A DNA stretch of 64,000 nt from Streptomyces liliifuscus (GTDB taxonomy: Bacteria > Actinomycetota > Actinomycetes > Streptomycetales > Streptomycetaceae): NCBI RefSeq assembly GCF_016598615.1, contig NZ_CP066831.1, positions 7,068,001 through 7,132,000 on the forward strand, written 5' to 3'. A program made the translations under genes and the position numbers. Below are positions 48,673-57,067 of this stretch, in pieces; position 1 is the stretch's first letter; every line of letters begins with the position of its first letter. A model generated the notes under the pieces. That model saw only the letters and a list, made by a program, of their open reading frames with translations. It was not told the DNA's origin and made no database searches.

Positions 48673-49908
48673 TCAGAAACCGTGCGGCAGCCAGGGCGCC
48701 ACGACGGAGGAGAAGCCGAGCGAGGCCTCCGCGAGGGCGCCCTGGCGCAACTCCCGCACCCGCCCCGCCGCGGCGAGCGAGGCGAGGGAGACGCCACCGA
48801 GATAGGCCGACCCCAACTCCCGTACGGACAGGGTCAGATCGGGCGCGTCGGCCGTCCGCGCGCAGGACGCCCCCTTCGTGTCACCCGTGAGCCGCCAACG
48901 CCCCTCGTTCCAGGGGCAGAAGGCGTCCTCGACCTCGAACACGACGTCCACCGGCGCCTGGTACGTCCGCGCCTCAAGCGCCGCGCCGACATCGACGAGC
49001 CGCACGTACAGCGAGTCCCGGAGCGAGATGCCGCACCGCCGGACGTCGGAGACCAGGTGCTGCCAGGCGTCGTCGACGGGACGGCTGTGCGTCTTCACCG
49101 TCGACGTCAGGTCGATGCCGAAGAGGTGCTGCCACAGCGCGGCGTACGCGGCCGGGTCGAGCGCCTCCAGATCGCGCAGCTCGATGGCGCCGTTGGGGCC
49201 CGCCGAGTCCCAGTCCGGCTTGTTGAAGTACCGGGTGTAGCCGACCACTTCGCCGTCCCGCTCCGCGAGCACGCACTGCAGCGGCGACGTGCCCTTGCGG
49301 TCGCTCTCCGGGTCGAGCAGCGGCAGCCGCTCCCAGCCGGGCCTGCGCTCCAGCATCCCGGGCCGGACGGCCACATGACGCGCGTACACGGCCTCGCAGG
49401 CGTCGCGTACGGCAGGTGCGTCCGGTGCCACGAGCCGCAGCCGTACGTCGTCCGTGCCCGCCGGCACCGACAGCCGCACCCGGGACGTGTCGATCTCGGC
49501 GCGCAGTTGGTGCGTCGCCACGCCGTAGCCGAACCGGCCGTAGATGACGGGCTCGGACGCCGTGAGCACGGCGAGCGGCTCGCCCCAGGACCGTACGTCG
49601 TCCAGCTGGCGCCGCATCATCGACCGCAGCACACCACGCCTGCGGTGCGTCGAGGAGACGCTCACCATCGTGACGCCGGCCGCCTGCACGGCGGCGCCGC
49701 CCGGGACGGTGACCCGGAACGTGAACGCCCCGGCCGTGCCCACACAGTCGTCGCCGTCCCAGGCGCCGACGAAGCGGTCGTGCTCCGTGAGGTCGCTCCA
49801 CAGCGACCTCTCCTCGGGGGATTCCGCGACCCCGCCGAACGCGAGCTCCAGGTTCCCGTACCACTTGTCCCAGTCGTCCGGGCGCAGCACGCGCAGTTCT
49901 GTCGTCAT
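48673..49908 (-). CDS. GNAT N-acetyltransferase, Eis-like
   Basis: A 411-aa protein from ATG 49908 (MTTELRVLRPDDWDK); the frame upstream to 50043 covers the divergent promoter. Three-part layout of the Eis/BH family: first GNAT module with acetyl-CoA loop VTMVSVSSTHRRRGVLRSMMRRQL, second GNAT-like module around 200-290, and a C-terminal sterol-carrier-like domain (VVFEVEDAFCPWNEGRWRL ... LTLSVRELGSAYLGGVSLASLA). Mycobacterial Eis acetylates aminoglycosides and proteins; here the substrate is unknown. Confidence 0.9.
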   Translation of the reverse strand: MTTELRVLRPDDWDKWYGNLELAFGGVAESPEERSLWSDLTEHDRFVGAWDGDDCVGTAGAFTFRVTVPGGAAVQAAGVTMVSVSSTHRRRGVLRSMMRRQLDDVRSWGEPLAVLTASEPVIYGRFGYGVATHQLRAEIDTSRVRLSVPAGTDDVRLRLVAPDAPAVRDACEAVYARHVAVRPGMLERRPGWERLPLLDPESDRKGTSPLQCVLAERDGEVVGYTRYFNKPDWDSAGPNGAIELRDLEALDPAAYAALWQHLFGIDLTSTVKTHSRPVDDAWQHLVSDVRRCGISLRDSLYVRLVDVGAALEARTYQAPVDVVFEVEDAFCPWNEGRWRLTGDTKGASCARTADAPDLTLSVRELGSAYLGGVSLASLAAAGRVRELRQGALAEASLGFSSVVAPWLPHGF

Positions 49909-50094
49909 GTCCTCATGCCTACCAGGGCAATCCGGGATGAGCGACTGTATTTCTCCCAGCTCGGCGATGTCGGACCTGTATCCGGCCGTACGCTCTGCGA
50001 GGGCCGGAATTCCCTGTGACTTCCGTCCCCGGACGGGGGACAAGTGGGACCTCCCGTGCCAAGCACCTGGTCCGATGGATAGGGTCCCGAACTA

Positions 50095-51276
50095 ATGGCA
50101 GCAGGACGAGAGCGGCGCGCTGAAGCCGATACGTTCACGGCCCGGTTGAAGAAGCAGGTTCACCGGGTCCGCACCGGCCTGCGCAGATCCGCTGTCGACT
50201 ACTTCCGCGGCGACGGCTCCGACTGGGTCGCGCTCGCCGGTCTGCTGCTGACCATTCCCGTGATCGCCTGCCTCACACTCATGAACTCGGTCTGGTGCTC
50301 GCCGGCGCTGCTGGTCCTGCCGATCGTCGCCGGCGGGCTGCTGCTGCGGCCGTCGAGCCTGCTCGGGCTGTACGCGGCGGCCGCCACCGCGCTGATCGTG
50401 GAGTCCGTGAAACTCGGGCCGTACACGGAAGGGCCCTCCCGGGTGACGCCCGGGATCGTGCTGGTCGTGGCCGCGTGCGGGTTCTTCGGGCTGCTGATCG
50501 CCCAGTTCCGCAGCCGGGTGGGTGTGCCGTGGCGGCGGGGCGGGACCATGCTGTTCGACCTGCGCGAGCGGATCCGGGTGCAGAGCAAGTTGCCGAAGCT
50601 GCCGATGGGTTGGCATCGGGAGATGGCCCTGCGGCCGGCCGGTGGGCAGTCGTTCTCCGGCGACTTCGTCGTCGCTGCCCGTACGAACGGGGGCCGCACG
50701 CTTGAGGCCGTCCTGACGGACGTCTCCGGCAAGGGGATGGACGCGGGGTCGCGTGCGCTGCTGTTGTCCGGGGCGTTCGGGGGGCTGCTGGGCTCGCTTC
50801 CCCCGCACGCGTTCCTGCCCGCGGCGAACGGGTATCTGCTCCGGCAGGACTGGGACGAGGGATTCGCCACGTCGATCCATCTGGTCCTGGACCTGGACTC
50901 GGGCGACTACGAGTTGTTCTCCGCCGGGCATCCGCCGGGTCTTCAGCTCAGCGCGGGGAGTGGGCGCTGGGAGGAGAAGGCCGCGGAGGGGCCGTTGCTC
51001 GGGGTGTACGACGGGGCCCAGTTCGACCCCGTGAAGGGGTCGTTGCGGCCCGGGGACGTTCTGATGCTCTTCACGGACGGGCTGGTCGAGACGTCCGACC
51101 GGGACATCGTCGAGGGCATCGACCGCCTCACCGGCGAGGCCGACCGGTACGTGGCCGGGGGTTTCCACGGCGCCGCGTGGCACCTCATCGAGGCGGTCGC
51201 GAAGGACGTGAACGACGATCGGGCGCTGTTGCTGATCTGCCGCGAGGGTGCGACGACTGGGCCGGCGACGGTGTGA
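50095..51276 (+). CDS. Membrane PP2C (SpoIIE-type) phosphatase
   Basis: A 393-aa protein, ATG 50095, GATAGGG upstream. Three to four N-terminal TM helices (about 45-140: VALAGLLLTIPVIACLTLM, SPALLVLPIVAGGLLL, GIVLVVAACGFFGLLIAQF). SpoIIE/RsbU phosphatase domain from about 175: SGDFVVAAR (metal Asp), TDVSGKGMDAGSRALLL, LFSAGHPPGLQL, LMLFTDGLVETSD, DDRALLLICR. Dephosphorylates anti-anti-sigma factors (STAS) in related systems. No anti-sigma genes alongside. Divergent from the GNAT gene. Confidence 0.92.
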   Translation: MAAGRERRAEADTFTARLKKQVHRVRTGLRRSAVDYFRGDGSDWVALAGLLLTIPVIACLTLMNSVWCSPALLVLPIVAGGLLLRPSSLLGLYAAAATALIVESVKLGPYTEGPSRVTPGIVLVVAACGFFGLLIAQFRSRVGVPWRRGGTMLFDLRERIRVQSKLPKLPMGWHREMALRPAGGQSFSGDFVVAARTNGGRTLEAVLTDVSGKGMDAGSRALLLSGAFGGLLGSLPPHAFLPAANGYLLRQDWDEGFATSIHLVLDLDSGDYELFSAGHPPGLQLSAGSGRWEEKAAEGPLLGVYDGAQFDPVKGSLRPGDVLMLFTDGLVETSDRDIVEGIDRLTGEADRYVAGGFHGAAWHLIEAVAKDVNDDRALLLICREGATTGPATV

Positions 51277-51293
51277 GTCGTTGGGGGGTTCGT

Positions 51294-51352
51294 GTTTGGC
51301 TGCGGGTGCGTTGTGGCTGGTCGCGCAGTTCCCCGCGCCCCTGGGTGGGTGG
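51294..51352 (-). repeat. Dispersed GGGGCGCGGGG element, reverse copy
   Basis: GGGTGCGTTGTGGCTGGTCG continues CGCAGTTCCCCGCGCCCCTG, the reverse complement of the core. Confidence 0.8.
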
Positions 51353-51540
51353 GGGTTTCGGCTCGTGGCCTGGGTGCGGGGCCGTGGCGGGATGTCCGCC
51401 CGCAGCCGCTGACGTAAAGCGCAGTTGCGGCACGGTGGCCGCCCACTGGTGTCCTCGTAAGCTGCGGCCACACATCCCGCCACGTCCCCTCCGGCCGACG
51501 GACCATCCGGTCCCGGGCAGGGGGGAGAGGGGGACGCCGG

Positions 51541-51705
51541 GCAGCGCCCCGTCAGGGGCGCGGGGAACGGCGCGAGCAACCAGGACGGACCGTCACATGG
51601 CGACGGCGGGTGGTGCCCCTTCAGGGGCGCGGGGAACGGCGCAATCTTTTAGGGGCGCGGGGAACTGCGCGACAAGCCACAGTGCACCCGCACCCACCCA
51701 CGATC
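51541..51705 (+). repeat. Cluster of three dispersed elements
   Basis: Copies begin at about 51545 (CCCCGTCAGGGGCGCGGGG), 51615 (CCCCTTCAGGGGCGCGGGG) and 51652 (TAGGGGCGCGGGG then AACTGCGCGACAAGCC). All point the same way, with the trailing CACCCGCACCCACCC only on the last. Confidence 0.75.
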
Positions 51706-51803
51706 CTGAGCCCACCCACCCGGGGGTCTGGGGGCGGAGCCCACAGTTTCGGGAAGGGGTGGGGTTGGGGAAAGGGGAGCCTTCAAGATGAGCGCGGTCG
51801 GCG

Positions 51804-53009
51804 TCAGCCGACGCGGACCACGTCCCGTTCCACTTCGACGTCGGACCGCCCCCCGGGCAACACCCGAGCCAGCCACCCCGACCGCCCCGCGGCCAACGGC
51901 CCAAGAACGGCCAGCAGCAACACATACCCCGCGATGAACGGCGACAGCCGCTCATCGAGCCCCGCCACCGCAGCCATCGTCGCAAGGATCAACGCAAACT
52001 CCCCCCGAGCAAGCAGCGTCGTGGAGATGTTGGCGGCGGGCCCGGCCCCGAACCCGTACACACGAGCCGCCCCGAGCCCGGCCAGCACGTTCATGACGAG
52101 CGTCAGCGCCACCGCGGCGAGCACGGGCCAGAGCACGGTCGGCAGATCACCGGGATCGATGGACAGCCCGAACGCGAAGAAGAACATCGCGCCGAAGGCG
52201 TCCCGCAGCGGATGCACCAGCTTCCGTATCCGCTCCCCGGAGGAGGTGCTGCCGAGCATCAGCCCGACCATGAACGCCCCGATCGCGTCCGCCACCCCGA
52301 ACCACTCCGAGACGCCCGCCATGAACACGGCCGCCCCGAGGAAGGAGATGACCAGCAGCTCGTCGTCCTTGGTGGCGAAGAGCCGCCCCACCACCCGAGT
52401 ACCGAACCGCGCCGCGAGGGCGAGCAGCAGCAGGAAGGCGAAGGCCTTGCCGCCGTCGAGGACGGCCGCGCCGAGGGAGTTCGCGCCGGACAGGACCGGC
52501 TGGAGGGCCGCCAGATAAAGGGCGAGGAAGATGTCCTCGACGACGATGATGCCGAGGATCGGCTTGGTCTCGGGGTTGCCGAGCCGCCCCGTGTCCACGA
52601 GCACCTTCGTCACGATCGCGGACGACGAGATGCCCAGCACCCCGGCGAGGACCAGCGCCTCGGAGGTGCCCCAGCCGAGGGCGAACCCGAAGCCCAGGCC
52701 CGCGCCGACGTTCAGCACGAGGTAGGTCCCACCGGCGAGGGCCATCCGGCGCCCGCCCGCCTTGAGGTCGTCCATGTGGAACTCGAGGCCGAGGTAGAAG
52801 AGCAGCAGGACCAGGCCGAGTGCGGAGAGCATCTCCATGTCGTGCGGGTCCGAGACGAGCACGATGCCGGGCGTGTGGGGGCCGAGCAGTATTCCGGCCA
52901 GGATGAAGAGGGGAATCGTGGGGAGCCCGATACGGGCACCCGCGCGGGCGAGAACGGCGGCGGCCAGAAAGGCACCGCCCATGGCGATCAGAAGCTCTGC
53001 GTGTCCGAT
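51804..53009 (-). CDS. CPA2-family Na+/H+ or K+/H+ antiporter
   Basis: Twelve-TM antiporter (KefB/GerN-like): LFILAGILLGPHTPGIVLVSDP, LLLFYLGLEFHMDDLK, VLGISSSAIVTKVLVDTG, IIVVEDIFLALYLAAL, GAFMVGLMLGS, ARGEFALILATMAA. No C-terminal TrkA-N domain. Start choice: AAGGAGG (53025-53019) is spaced 9 nt from an ATC codon at 53009, which would give (M)GHAELLIAMGGAFLAAAV and 401 aa. The only standard in-frame start, ATG 52982, has no ribosome site. The coordinates use the ATC; treat as provisional. Confidence 0.85.
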   Translation of the reverse strand: MGHAELLIAMGGAFLAAAVLARAGARIGLPTIPLFILAGILLGPHTPGIVLVSDPHDMEMLSALGLVLLLFYLGLEFHMDDLKAGGRRMALAGGTYLVLNVGAGLGFGFALGWGTSEALVLAGVLGISSSAIVTKVLVDTGRLGNPETKPILGIIVVEDIFLALYLAALQPVLSGANSLGAAVLDGGKAFAFLLLLALAARFGTRVVGRLFATKDDELLVISFLGAAVFMAGVSEWFGVADAIGAFMVGLMLGSTSSGERIRKLVHPLRDAFGAMFFFAFGLSIDPGDLPTVLWPVLAAVALTLVMNVLAGLGAARVYGFGAGPAANISTTLLARGEFALILATMAAVAGLDERLSPFIAGYVLLLAVLGPLAAGRSGWLARVLPGGRSDVEVERDVVRVG

Positions 53010-53102
53010 GGGCCCGTTCCTCCTTGGTCGAGAGAGCGGTAGAGGGGCTGGTCAGGGATCGGTCTGGGGATTGGTCAAGGGAGTGTCAAGGAATCGTCAG
53101 TA

Positions 53103-53123
53103 ATTAGTTTACCAAACGATCTG
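53103..53123. promoter_or_regulatory. AT-rich GTTTACCAAAC element in divergent region
   Basis: TTAGTTTACCAAACGATC includes GTTT-ACC-AAAC (4-bp arms, spaced by 3). It is by far the most AT-rich patch between the antiporter and the ABC exporter and looks like a MarR/PadR-style operator. Confidence 0.3.
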
Positions 53124-53282
53124 GCGGGCCATCCGGGCCGCGTCGAGTGGTGGGGTTTGCCCCACCTGGACTCGGCGGTCGTCCTCATGGTCCCGAGTGG
53201 TCCCGAATCCGTAGTTTCGAGTCATCGGCAGCGAGCGCGCTGCGACGAGCGGGACGACGAGTCAGGGAAGGCGGACCCGGCC

Positions 53283-54125
53283 ATGGGGCTGCGCAGGAAG
53301 CGGTACGAGGACGGGGACGCCGTAGGGAGCACGACCGGCCCGGCGGTCGCCAGGCAGGGTCCGACCGGCCCGGTGGGGGACTGTGCCGTCGAACTGAGGG
53401 GCGTGCGGCGGCAGTACGGGCGCGGCGCCTCCGCCGTGCACGCCCTGCGCGGCATCGACCTCGCGCTCCCGCGCGGCAGCTTCACCGCCGTGATGGGACC
53501 GTCCGGCTCGGGCAAGTCCACGTTCCTGCAGTGCGCGGCCGGCCTCGACCGGCCGAGCGGCGGCACGGTCAGCCTCGGTGGCACGGACATCACGGGCATG
53601 AGCGAGAACAAGCTGACGGCGCTGCGGCGTTCGCGCCTCGGGTTCGTCTTCCAGGCGTTCAACCTGCTGCCGTCCCTGACGGTCGAGCAGAACGTGGTGC
53701 TGCCGATGCGGCTGGCGGGTCACCGGCCCGACCGGCGCCGGGCGGCAGCCGTCCTCGGTCAGGTGGGCCTCGACGGCCTGGGGCGCCGACGCCCCGGCCA
53801 ACTCTCCGGCGGACAGCAGCAGCGCGTCGCCATCGCCCGCGCCCTCGTCACCCGGCCCGATGTCGTCTTCGCGGACGAGCCCACCGGCGCCCTCGACACG
53901 ACCACCGCGGCCGAGGTTCTCGGCCTGCTGAGGCAGGCCGTGGACGGGCTCGGTGCCACGGTCGTCATGGTCACCCACGACCCGGCGGCCGCCGCCTGGT
54001 CCGACCGCGTCCTGTTCCTCGCCGACGGCTCGATCATCGACCACCTGGAGCGTGCCCCGGCCGACCGGATCGCCGCCCGCATGGCGTCGCTGGCCGCGCC
54101 CTCCTACTCGGGAGCGGCAGCCTGA
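53283..54125 (+). CDS. MacB-like ABC transporter ATP-binding protein
   Basis: A 280-aa protein, ATG 53283 (MGLRRKRYEDGD), GGAAGG upstream; about 50 extra N-terminal residues compared with the usual 230-aa form. Walker A GPSGSGKST, Q-loop VFQAFNLLPSLT, signature LSGGQQQRVAIARAL, Walker B VVFADEPTGALD, H-loop VTHD. LolD/MacB/FtsE group. Its TGA shares a base with the permease ATG (TGATG). Confidence 0.94.
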   Translation: MGLRRKRYEDGDAVGSTTGPAVARQGPTGPVGDCAVELRGVRRQYGRGASAVHALRGIDLALPRGSFTAVMGPSGSGKSTFLQCAAGLDRPSGGTVSLGGTDITGMSENKLTALRRSRLGFVFQAFNLLPSLTVEQNVVLPMRLAGHRPDRRRAAAVLGQVGLDGLGRRRPGQLSGGQQQRVAIARALVTRPDVVFADEPTGALDTTTAAEVLGLLRQAVDGLGATVVMVTHDPAAAAWSDRVLFLADGSIIDHLERAPADRIAARMASLAAPSYSGAAA

Positions 54126-56578
54126 TGTTCGTGCCCAACGGCCTCGCCCGCGCCGCCGTCCGCTTCAAGCCCGCGGCCTTCGTGGGCACGTTCGTCGCGC
54201 TCGCCATGGCCGCACTGATCGTCTCGGCCTGCGGGATCCTCCTGGAGACGGGCCTGCGGGCCTCGGTTCCGCCCGTCCGCTACGCCGACGCCCCGGTGGT
54301 CGCCGCCGCCGACCAGCGGGCCCACCTCGTCACAGGCCACGGCGACGACCGCGAGGACGACGCCGTACCGGTCCCGGGCAGGGTCTGGCTCCACAACTCC
54401 CTGGTGGCGAAGGCCGGTTCGGTGCCCGGGGCGCGGGCTGCGGTCCCGGACGTGACCTTCCCCGTCCAGACGCGTGCGGGTGAGCAGGTCACCGCGCACG
54501 GCTGGGGCTCCACCGCCTTCACCGGTGAACGGCTGACGTCCGGACAGGCTCCCGGGGCGGGCGAAGTCGCCCTGACGAAGAGCGTCCTCACGAACGGCAG
54601 GGTGGGCGACCGCGTCACCCTCACCACGGCCGACGGCCCTCGCACCTTCCGCGTGTCCGGGGTCGTACAGGCCGAGGCGCCCACCGCCTGGTTCACCGAC
54701 ACCGAAGCCGTAGGCGTCTCGGGGCACCCCGGCCGCGTCGACGCCATCGCCGTCCTCCCGAAGCAGGGTGTGTCGGCCGGGGCCCTCAAGTCCCAGGTGG
54801 AGCAGGCTCTCGGCAACCGCGCCGACGTGTACACCGGGCGCGACCGCGGCACCGTCGAGGACTCCTCCCTCGCCGAGGCCAAGGAACTGCTCGTCGCGCT
54901 CGGCGGCTCCTTCGGCGGTATCGCCGCGACCGTCGCCGTCTTCACCGGGATGGGCACCGTGGCGCTGTCCGTCGCCCAACGCGCCCGGGAGTTCGCCCTG
55001 TTGCGGGCCATCGGTACGACCCCGCGTCAGATCCGCCGCTCCATCGCCACCGAGACCCTGCTCGTCGCACCCCTGGCCGGCCTGGTCGGCCTCCTGCCCG
55101 GGATCGCGCTGGCCGGCTGGTGGTTCGGACAGCTCAAGGACAAGGGCGCGATCCCGCAGGCCGTCGACCTGTCCGTCTCGTACATCCCGCTGCTCTCGGC
55201 CGTCGGCGCGGTCCTCCTCGCCGCGCTGCTCGCCGGGTACGCGGCCGCCCGTCGCCCGGCGCGGATCAAGCCGGGCCAGGCGCTCACCGAGGCCTCCGTG
55301 GAGCGGCTGCGCCCGGGCTGGATCCGTACGCCGCTCGGGATCGCGGCGGCCGCCGGAGGCTGCGTCTGCGCGGGGCTCGCCGCGTCGCTGACCGGTGAGG
55401 ACGCGGCCAACGCGGCGCTGGGCATCGTCATGCTGTTCATGCTGGCCGTGGCGCTGCTCGGGCCACTGGTCGCCCGTGCCTGCGCCGCCCTGTTCGGACT
55501 TCCGCTGCGCGGCGCGGGCGCGTCCGCCTCACTCGCCGCCGCCAACTCCCGTACGAACGCCCGTCGGCTGGCCTCCGCGATCACCCCGATCGTCCTCGCG
55601 ATGGCCTTCTCGTCCGTCCTCGTCTTCATGCACACCAGTGAGGAGCGGGTCACCCAGGAGCAGCAGCGGGACGGCATCGTTGCCGACCACATCGTGACAT
55701 CGGACGGGGGATTGGCTCCGGACGCGGTGCGCGCGGCCTCCCGAGCACCCGAAGTCACCGCCGCCGTAGGCCTGTTGAAGACCGAGGTGCTCGTGCGGGC
55801 GAACGGGATGCTGGACTCCGCCTCCACCCAGGGCGTCACGGGCTCGGCGCGGGATCTGGCCCGCGTGCAGGACCTGAAGGTCGAGAAGGGCGCCCTGTCC
55901 CTGGAGCGCGGCGAGATCGCGGTCGACGCCTCGCTGGCCGAGAACGCCGGCGCCGGGGTGGGCGACCGGATGGAACTGCGCCTGCCCGACGGCACGAAGA
56001 CGTCCCCGCGCGTCGTGGCGACGTACGAGCGTGGCATGGGGCTGTCCCAGGTCACCATGGGGCAGGCCGACCTGGCGTCCCATGTCGGCTCCGCCTTCCT
56101 CACGGAGGTCTGGACGAAGGGCGGGAGCGCGAGCGATCTCGCGAAGGTGGGCACCGTCCTGGACCGCGCGGACTACACGACCGCCCAGTCCCTCGACCGC
56201 GAGCTCAACGCCTGGGCGAACACCGTCATGGCGGCCGTCCTCGGCGGATTCGCGGCCGTCGCCGCCGCCAACACCCTGGTGATGACGGTCCTCGACCGCC
56301 GGCGCGAGCTGGGAACACTGCGGCTCATCGGTTCCACCCGCCGCCAGGTGATGCGCATGATCCGCTGGGAGGCGCTGCTCGTCGCCCTCGCCGGCATCGC
56401 CCTCGGCACGGCCATCGCGCTCGCCACGCTCGTCCCGATGATGAAGGGCCTCACGGGCCAGGCACCGTACATACCCCCGCTGGTGTACGGCTCCTTCGCG
56501 GCGGCCATTGTGATCCTCGGCCTGACAGCGGCGACCGTACCGGCGCGGGCCGCGATACGGGGCACACTCGACGCATGA
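54125..56578 (+). CDS. FtsX/MacB-type ABC exporter permease
   Basis: An 817-aa protein, ATG 54125. N-terminal TM (FVGTFVALAMAALIVSACGILL), MacB-like periplasmic domain (about 50-240), a first FtsX bundle (LLVALGGSFGGIAATVAVFTG ... REFALLRAIGTTPRQIRRS), a middle TM pair, a second periplasmic domain (about 520-690) and a second FtsX bundle (MAAVLGGFAAVAAANTLVMTVLDRRRELGTLRLIGSTRRQVMRMIR). Two FtsX halves in one chain, so it may act with the ATPase dimer alone. Exports peptides, antibiotics or lipoproteins. Ends in an ATGA overlap with the HD hydrolase. Confidence 0.93.
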   Translation: MFVPNGLARAAVRFKPAAFVGTFVALAMAALIVSACGILLETGLRASVPPVRYADAPVVAAADQRAHLVTGHGDDREDDAVPVPGRVWLHNSLVAKAGSVPGARAAVPDVTFPVQTRAGEQVTAHGWGSTAFTGERLTSGQAPGAGEVALTKSVLTNGRVGDRVTLTTADGPRTFRVSGVVQAEAPTAWFTDTEAVGVSGHPGRVDAIAVLPKQGVSAGALKSQVEQALGNRADVYTGRDRGTVEDSSLAEAKELLVALGGSFGGIAATVAVFTGMGTVALSVAQRAREFALLRAIGTTPRQIRRSIATETLLVAPLAGLVGLLPGIALAGWWFGQLKDKGAIPQAVDLSVSYIPLLSAVGAVLLAALLAGYAAARRPARIKPGQALTEASVERLRPGWIRTPLGIAAAAGGCVCAGLAASLTGEDAANAALGIVMLFMLAVALLGPLVARACAALFGLPLRGAGASASLAAANSRTNARRLASAITPIVLAMAFSSVLVFMHTSEERVTQEQQRDGIVADHIVTSDGGLAPDAVRAASRAPEVTAAVGLLKTEVLVRANGMLDSASTQGVTGSARDLARVQDLKVEKGALSLERGEIAVDASLAENAGAGVGDRMELRLPDGTKTSPRVVATYERGMGLSQVTMGQADLASHVGSAFLTEVWTKGGSASDLAKVGTVLDRADYTTAQSLDRELNAWANTVMAAVLGGFAAVAAANTLVMTVLDRRRELGTLRLIGSTRRQVMRMIRWEALLVALAGIALGTAIALATLVPMMKGLTGQAPYIPPLVYGSFAAAIVILGLTAATVPARAAIRGTLDA

Positions 56579-57057
56579 CCGAGAACGAGCGCCGAGTGAC
56601 CGAGAGACCCCTGCTGACCCTCACCGAGGTCGAGGCCCTGGCCCGGAACGCGCACGCCGCCCAGACGGACAAGGCGGGCCGCCCGTACGCCGAGCACCTG
56701 CGGGCCGTGGCCGACGGGGTGCGGGAGCGCGGCGGGGACGAGGAGCAGATCGCCGCCGCCTGGCTGCACGACTCCGTCGAGGACGACGCGCTCTCCGAGG
56801 ACTGGCTCCGCGAGGCCGCCCTGTCCCGGCGCACGAAGGACATCGTGCTGGCCCTCACCAAGCGGCAGGGCGAGCCCCCGGAGTCCTACGCCGACCGCAT
56901 CCTGGCCACCCCGGGAGCCCTCCTGGTGAAGGAGTCCGACCTGGCCCACAACGCGAACCCGACCCGCCTGGCGGCCCTGGACGAGTTCACCCGAGCCCGC
57001 CTGACCCAGAAGTACACAAAAATGCGCAAACTCCTGGGCCTGGCAAAGGCCCCGTAA
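56575..57057 (+). CDS. Small HD-domain hydrolase, SpoT/MESH1-like
   Basis: A 160-aa protein, ATG 56575 overlapping the permease stop (ATGA). Only an HD domain: AHAAQTDKAGRPYAEHLRAVAD, AAAWLHDSVEDD (HD-x3-ED pair) and VKESDLAHNANPTR. These are the metal- and nucleotide-binding motifs of ppGpp 3'-pyrophosphohydrolases; the synthetase, TGS and ACT domains of Rel are missing, so it would be a stand-alone alarmone hydrolase (SAH) or a relative with other substrate. Coupling to an ABC exporter is unusual. Confidence 0.85.
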   Translation: MTENERRVTERPLLTLTEVEALARNAHAAQTDKAGRPYAEHLRAVADGVRERGGDEEQIAAAWLHDSVEDDALSEDWLREAALSRRTKDIVLALTKRQGEPPESYADRILATPGALLVKESDLAHNANPTRLAALDEFTRARLTQKYTKMRKLLGLAKAP

Positions 57058-57067
57058 GGGGCGCGCC

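Larger units (their letters stand above)
51277..51803. other. Repeat-rich intergenic region
   Basis: The 527 bp between the PP2C gene and the convergent antiporter hold no credible gene. They contain four copies or part-copies of the dispersed element and a GGGGTCTGGGGGCGGAGCCC block (about 51723-51742) like that in the inverted repeat at 40244. Confidence 0.65.
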
